Source: Candidatus Moraniibacteriota bacterium (GTDB lineage Bacteria > Patescibacteriota > Minisyncoccia > Moranbacterales > UBA9337). Taken from it: 9,251 nt of DNA. The notes under the pieces are model-generated. The model was not told the origin of the DNA. It saw nothing but the letters and a program-made list of their open reading frames with translations, and searched no databases. Each line of letters begins with the position of its first letter. Position 1 is the stretch's first letter. Location: assembly GCA_023229615.1 (NCBI GenBank), contig JALNYX010000038.1, positions 1 through 9,251 on the forward strand, in the 5' to 3' direction. Below, piece by piece: positions 6,398 to 9,251 of the stretch. The position numbers were made by a program, and so were the translations under genes.

Positions 6398-6619
6398 ATG
6401 AGTGAGGATATTGAAACTGTTTTGAATAATATTGGAAATGAGGTTTATCCAAAGGATGCCCTTGCCGAGATTACAATTTCCAATTCTTTAAAAAGGAGAT
6501 ATCTTGTCAGTGAATTGCAGGTAGTCGGAGATTATCTCCGTACTAAAGAAATAGGTTTTTCGACAGTGGTGAACAGGATCACATGTGTTGAAATTTCTAC
6601 TTGCGATGCGGATTTTTAG
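6398..6619 (+). CDS. Small protein of unknown function (73 aa)
   Basis: No family recognised. The ATG has an ideal Shine-Dalgarno site, and the frame ends at TAG just before a long hairpin. The product is soluble-looking with no TM helix or signal peptide: an acidic N-terminus ('MSEDIETVLNNIGNEVYPKD'), a basic centre ('SLKRRYLVSEL'), and a C-terminus with two Cys ('CVEISTCDADF', C63 and C69). Predicted by eye as mixed helix and strand. It lies downstream of the candidate Phe attenuator and before its own terminator, so it may be the gene that the attenuator controls, although nothing in it points to Phe metabolism. A small regulator, an antitoxin-like protein or a modified-peptide precursor are possible, but there is no partner gene (toxin or maturase) next to it. 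The coding DNA also contains a short hairpin (6522-6545). Confidence 0.65.
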   Translation: MSEDIETVLNNIGNEVYPKDALAEITISNSLKRRYLVSELQVVGDYLRTKEIGFSTVVNRITCVEISTCDADF

Positions 6620-6661
6620 AATCTTGTCAATTTGTTGCAATTGCAATAAGCTGACAAGATT
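6620..6661 (+). other. Long hairpin directly after the small ORF
   Basis: AATCTTGTCA (6620-6629) pairs perfectly with TGACAAGATT (6652-6661). The 22 nt between them contain a second dyad, TTGTTGCAA and TTGCAATAA (one G-U). No T run follows, so it is not a terminator itself. The 3' arm can alternatively pair with ATCTTGTCAG inside the ORF (6501-6510). Probably a 3' UTR structure that stabilises or regulates the message. Confidence 0.6.
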
Positions 6662-6693
6662 GTGCGGTTGTGCCCGATATTATTCGGCGGATT

Positions 6694-6728
6694 CCGGTGT
6701 CTTGAAAACTCAAGATGCCGGTTTTTTT
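6694..6728 (+). terminator. Intrinsic terminator before the por operon
   Basis: CCGGTGTCTTGA (6694-6705), a 4-nt AAAC loop and TCAAGATGCCGG (6710-6721) form a 12-bp stem with two wobble pairs, followed by seven T (6722-6728). It ends the small-ORF transcript and insulates the por genes, which have their own promoter just after it. Confidence 0.88.
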
Positions 6729-6744
6729 ATTTTTCATATTTTTG

Positions 6745-6753
6745 TGATATAAT
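6745..6753 (+). promoter_or_regulatory. Extended -10 promoter of the por operon, nearly leaderless
   Basis: TGA followed by a perfect TATAAT (6748-6753); the -35 region (about 6725-6730) is only a T-rich stretch. The usual distance places the transcription start at or next to the A of the porG ATG (6760), so the mRNA should have no or almost no 5' leader. An inverted repeat CCGATT-ATGA-AATCGG (6754-6769) surrounds the start codon and could be an operator on DNA. Confidence 0.6.
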
Positions 6754-6759
6754 CCGATT

Positions 6760-7332
6760 ATGAAATCGGAAAAAGATACATTTGAAATAATTTTTCACGC
6801 GCGCGCCGGGCAAGGAGCCAAGAGCGCGGCGGAGATTTTGGCGCAGGCGGCAATGAATGAAGGAAAGCATATTCAGGCTTTTCCGTATTTCGGACCGGAG
6901 CGAAGCGGAGCACCGACAAAAACATATGTCCGCATTTCAAGCAGGGAAATTCGCACGCATGAACCAATCGTTGATCCGGATTTGTCAGTGGTACTGGATG
7001 ATACATTACTTGAAAGCGCAGATGTGGCGAAAAATATTACTCGAAATGAAAATTTGATTATTAATACCAAGAAAGATAAGGAAGAGATTGTAAAAATACT
7101 GGATGGTTTTGAAGGAAATTTGAAAATTATCGATGCGACGGACATTGCTATGAAGGCGGTGGGAATGCCGGTTCCGAATTCGGTTATTCTTGGAAAGATT
7201 GTCCAGGTAGTGGGAATAGTAAAACTAGATAGCTTAAAAGAAGAATTTCGAAAAATTTTTGAAGGAAAAATTGGAAAAGAAATGACAGAAAAGAATATTT
7301 TGGCGATTGAAAGAGGATATGATAGCCTATAG
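6760..7332 (+). CDS. porG: 2-oxoacid (pyruvate):ferredoxin oxidoreductase, gamma subunit
   Basis: Gamma subunit of the four-subunit POR complex that converts a 2-oxoacid, CoA and oxidised ferredoxin to acyl-CoA, CO2 and reduced ferredoxin in the cytoplasm. 190 aa, the normal size. The family opening 'FHARAGQGAKSAAEILAQAA' (a variant of the GxGGQG signature) is followed by 'FPYFGPERSGAPTKTYVRIS', 'PDLSVVLDD' and the C-terminal 'VPNSVILGKIVQV' and 'NILAIERGYDSL', all typical of PorG. It is the first gene of a porG-porD-porA-porB cluster, the order known from Thermotoga and many archaea. The ATG is probably at the transcription start, which explains the missing Shine-Dalgarno site. Pyruvate is the likeliest substrate, but 2-oxoisovalerate or related acids cannot be excluded from this subunit. 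Confidence 0.93.
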   Translation: MKSEKDTFEIIFHARAGQGAKSAAEILAQAAMNEGKHIQAFPYFGPERSGAPTKTYVRISSREIRTHEPIVDPDLSVVLDDTLLESADVAKNITRNENLIINTKKDKEEIVKILDGFEGNLKIIDATDIAMKAVGMPVPNSVILGKIVQVVGIVKLDSLKEEFRKIFEGKIGKEMTEKNILAIERGYDSL

Positions 7333-7339
7333 GAATAGG

Positions 7340-7396
7340 TAATTTCTAATTTTCAATTTCTAATTTCTAAACAATTTTAAATTTTTGAATTCTAAA
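7340..7396 (+). repeat. Degenerate AT-rich word repeat between porG and porD
   Basis: The whole porG-porD gap consists of variants of AATTTCTA: exact copies at 7341-7348, 7355-7362 and 7362-7369, with related words such as AATTTTCA and AATTCTA in between. No Shine-Dalgarno site is seen. It looks like slippage-grown linker DNA, not a coded signal. Confidence 0.6.
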
Positions 7397-7675
7397 ATGA
7401 ACAAAAAACTTGCTGGAGCGACAATTAAACATGATTTTTCGAAAGCGCCCAAGACTGGGAACTGGCGGAATGTGCGTCCTATTGTAGATAAGGAGAAGTG
7501 TACCGGTTGCGGTACTTGTGTTAAGTATTGTCCAGAAGCGGTGATTAATTTGCGAGAAAGAAGAGATGATTCAAAATTCAAAAAACTTGCCAATGTTGAT
7601 ATGGATTTTTGCAAAGGTTGCGGAGTGTGCGCGGTGGAATGTCCTTTCAAGGCGATAAAAATGGAGAAAGAATAA
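7397..7675 (+). CDS. porD: 2-oxoacid (pyruvate):ferredoxin oxidoreductase, delta subunit (2x[4Fe-4S] ferredoxin)
   Basis: Electron-transfer subunit that carries electrons from the catalytic core to external ferredoxin. From the ATG at 7397 it has 92 aa. It holds two complete [4Fe-4S] motifs: C35-x2-C38-x2-C41-x3-C45-P ('CTGCGTCVKYCP') and C72-x2-C75-x2-C78-x3-C82-P ('CKGCGVCAVECP'). The N-terminal 'GNWRNVRPIVDKEKC' is the standard PorD lead-in. A TTG at 7385 in frame could add four residues, but the ATG gives the expected length. It lies 64 nt after porG and about 37 nt before porA, all on one strand and without a terminator between them, so it is part of one operon. Confidence 0.95.
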   Translation: MNKKLAGATIKHDFSKAPKTGNWRNVRPIVDKEKCTGCGTCVKYCPEAVINLRERRDDSKFKKLANVDMDFCKGCGVCAVECPFKAIKMEKE

Positions 7676-7712
7676 AAACATATAAGACGAAAATATGTCA
7701 AATAGGACCAAT

Positions 7713-8882
7713 ATGACAAATAGAAAGAAAATTGCTCTCACGGGTGGGATGGCGGCAGCTGAGGCTTTGCGTCAAATCAATCCGGATGTAGCGCCAGTAT
7801 ATCCAATTACGCCACAGACTCCGATTATTGAAGGGTTTGCCAAATTTGAGGCGGATGGGAAAGTGGATACAGAGATTATCACAGTTGAATCGGAGCATAG
7901 CGCGATGAGCGCGGCGATTGGAGCAAGTAGCGCTGGAGCGCGAACTATTACGGCGACCAGTTCGCAGGGCTTGGCACTGATGAATGAGGTTTTGTATATT
8001 GCTAGTGGAAGTCGGCTTCCAATTCTAATGCTCATTTCTGCCAGGGCACTCGGCGCTCCGATTAATATTCATGGGGACCATAGCGATGTGATGGGCGCAC
8101 GAGATACTGGATGGATTCAAATTTTTTCTGAGAATGCGCAGGAAGTATATGACAACACGATTATTGGAATGAAATTGGCGGAAAAAACCGAAGTGCCAGT
8201 AATGGTGATTATGGATGGATTCACGACTTCGCATAGCGTGGAGATTTTGGAAACCTTGCCGGATGAAGCGGTGAAAAAGTTCGTTGGGAAATTTGAGCCA
8301 AGTCGCAGTCTTTTGGACATAGAAAATCCGGTGACTTTTGGTCCGGTGAGTTTGCCTGATTCATATTTTGAATTCAAAATCGAGCAAGACAAGGCGATAA
8401 AGAAAGCGGAAGATGAATATTTGAAAATTGCAAAAGATTTTGCAGAAATTTCCAATCGGCATTATGACATTTTTGAAAAGTATCAAACGGAAGATGCTGA
8501 GCATATTATTGTCCTTATGGGCTCAACCGCTGGAACTGCCAAAAATGTGGTGGATAAATTGCGAGAGCAAGGACAGAAAGTTGGACTTCTTAAGATAAAA
8601 CTATTTCGTCCATTTCCGCACAAGGAAATTGCCGAGGTTTTGAAAAAAACAAAAAGTGTAGCAGTAATGGATCGGTCGATTTCATTTGGCACGAATCCTC
8701 CGTTATATTCAGAAATAATGAATTCATTTTTTATGTTCAATGTTCAATGTTTGATGTCGTCGTATGTTTATGCCTTGGGCGGTCGCGACATTTTTGCATC
8801 TGATATAGAAAGTGTTTTTGAGGATATGATAAAAGGTGAAAAATTTGAAGGTACAAGATATTTGAATTCAAAAGATAATTAG
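7713..8882 (+). CDS. porA: 2-oxoacid (pyruvate):ferredoxin oxidoreductase, alpha subunit
   Basis: Alpha subunit, forming with PorB the thiamine diphosphate active centre. 389 aa from the ATG at 7713, typical length. Hallmarks: 'YPITPQTPIIEGFAKF' (30-45), 'VESEHSAMSAAIGASSAGART' region (58-77) with 'ATSSQGLALMNE', then 'RALGAPINIHGDHSDVMGARDTGWIQ' region (111-136), 'VMVIMDGFTTSHS', and 'ALGGRDIF' near the C-terminus. Two starts are possible: 7695 and 7713. The second has AGGA five nt upstream and is preferred; the two start regions are near-copies of each other (ATGTCAAATAGG and ATGACAAATAGA). A heptanucleotide tandem repeat at 8734-8754 adds an unusual 'MFNVQCLM' stretch before 'SSYVYALGGRDI', a place where homologues are usually shorter. 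Confidence 0.93.
   Translation: MTNRKKIALTGGMAAAEALRQINPDVAPVYPITPQTPIIEGFAKFEADGKVDTEIITVESEHSAMSAAIGASSAGARTITATSSQGLALMNEVLYIASGSRLPILMLISARALGAPINIHGDHSDVMGARDTGWIQIFSENAQEVYDNTIIGMKLAEKTEVPVMVIMDGFTTSHSVEILETLPDEAVKKFVGKFEPSRSLLDIENPVTFGPVSLPDSYFEFKIEQDKAIKKAEDEYLKIAKDFAEISNRHYDIFEKYQTEDAEHIIVLMGSTAGTAKNVVDKLREQGQKVGLLKIKLFRPFPHKEIAEVLKKTKSVAVMDRSISFGTNPPLYSEIMNSFFMFNVQCLMSSYVYALGGRDIFASDIESVFEDMIKGEKFEGTRYLNSKDN
8734..8754 (+). repeat. In-frame heptamer tandem repeat inside porA
   Basis: Three 7-nt units: TGTTCAA, TGTTCAA, TGTTTGA, directly adjacent within the coding region. Three units make 21 nt, so the frame is kept; gain or loss of one unit would shift it. Confidence 0.8.
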
Positions 8883-8925
8883 TAATCAGTGGTTAATGAT
8901 ATCAGAAGGGAGATAAAAAATAATT

Positions 8926-8958
8926 TTTGTATTTTTGTAATCTATTTGTAATTTTGTA
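8926..8958 (+). repeat. TTTGTA word repeat between porA and porB
   Basis: TTTGTA occurs four times (8926-8931, 8934-8939, 8945-8950, 8953-8958) in the AT-rich porA-porB gap. A purine stretch AGAAGGGAGA (8904-8913) resembles a Shine-Dalgarno site but no start codon follows it at usable distance in a frame that stays open. Confidence 0.55.
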
Positions 8959-8963
8959 GGGAT

Positions 8964-9251
8964 ATGAATAAAAAATTGACTGAAAAATTGGCGCCGGGGC
9001 ATTCTACTTGCGCGGGGTGCGGGATTCCGGCGATTGTGCGGACGGTTTTGGGCGCAACCGATGATCCAGTTGTGGTAATTAATGCCACGGGATGTTTGGA
9101 GGTAACCACGACGCTTCATCCATATTCTGCCTGGAAAGTTCCCTATATTCACAATGCTTTTGAAAATGCCGGCGCGACAGCTTCCGGAGTGGAAGCGGCG
9201 TATAAGGTTTTGAAACGCAAAGGACTGATTAAAAAGAATGTGAAATTCGTG
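8964..9251 (+). CDS. porB: 2-oxoacid (pyruvate):ferredoxin oxidoreductase, beta subunit, N-terminal part
   Basis: Beta subunit, which binds thiamine diphosphate and one [4Fe-4S] cluster. The frame opens at ATG 8964 and runs off the right edge after 96 codons; whole PorB proteins have roughly 280-330 aa. 'APGHSTCAGCGIPAIVRTVLGA' at 10-31 carries the first two cluster cysteines (C16, C19), and C44 in 'NATGCLEVTTTLHPYSAWKVPY' is the third; the fourth lies beyond the window. 'WKVPYIHNAFENAGATASGVEAAYK' (start about residue 57) is typical PorB. An in-frame TAA at 8949-8951 rules out starts further upstream. The nearest Shine-Dalgarno-like bases (AGGGA, 8958-8962) are only 1 nt from the ATG, so initiation may be weak or coupled. 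It is the fourth gene of the operon. Confidence 0.94.
   Translation, partial: MNKKLTEKLAPGHSTCAGCGIPAIVRTVLGATDDPVVVINATGCLEVTTTLHPYSAWKVPYIHNAFENAGATASGVEAAYKVLKRKGLIKKNVKFV

Noticed and set aside
6398..6728. RiPP precursor cassette
   Set aside because: No maturase, protease or transporter gene adjacent and no clear leader/core boundary; two cysteines near the C-terminus are not enough.
6758..7145. Minus-strand ORFs over porG
   Set aside because: porG is a clear family match in this interval; these are shadows.
1..9251. CRISPR array, tRNA or rRNA gene, insertion sequence, attachment site
   Set aside because: No regularly spaced direct repeats of CRISPR length, no cloverleaf or rRNA signature, no transposase or integrase motif was seen.

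Overview
The window reads as a low-GC bacterial chromosome segment of the Candidate Phyla Radiation (Patescibacteria) type. Evidence for this is compositional and contextual only: AT-rich coding sequence, few Shine-Dalgarno sites, short word-repeats in intergenic DNA, a single-membrane-style surface gene set and MacB-like, DsbA-like and GT39 proteins of the kind common there. No rRNA, tRNA or marker gene is present to fix the lineage. The standard stop code fits: TGG encodes Trp, no gene has an in-frame TGA, and every visible stop is TAA or TAG.

Left part (1-3621, all +): the C-terminal part of a GT4 glycosyltransferase that enters from upstream; a MacB/FtsX-type ABC permease without its ATPase; then a probable new transcription unit with its own promoter (2004-2032), holding a small one-pass membrane protein with a CxxxxC tail and a membrane-anchored protein with two thioredoxin-fold domains, each with a CxxC. 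A perfect 13-bp hairpin (3587-3621) ends this unit and can also serve the convergent gene.

Middle part (3675-6102): a minus-strand YdjC/ChbG/HpnK-like carbohydrate deacetylase and a plus-strand GT39-type membrane glycosyltransferase diverge from a short control region with a dyad covering two -10 boxes.

Region 6103-6745 is the most unusual. It starts with the best promoter in the window and continues with a 27-codon leader ORF carrying Trp and then six consecutive Phe codons. RNA segments around it can form three mutually exclusive stems (1:2 protector, 2:3 antiterminator, 3:4 terminator with a UUCG tetraloop and U run). This is the architecture of a phenylalanine transcription attenuator. 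Downstream lie a 44-bp perfect palindrome, a 73-codon ORF of unknown function with the strongest Shine-Dalgarno site in the window, a long hairpin and a second intrinsic terminator.

Right part (6760-9251): porG, porD, porA and a partial porB, encoding the gamma, delta, alpha and beta subunits of a four-subunit 2-oxoacid (probably pyruvate) : ferredoxin oxidoreductase. The operon appears to start from an extended -10 promoter placed so close to the porG ATG that the mRNA should be leaderless or nearly so. An inverted repeat surrounds that start codon. Together the four subunits would oxidise pyruvate to acetyl-CoA and CO2 and reduce ferredoxin.
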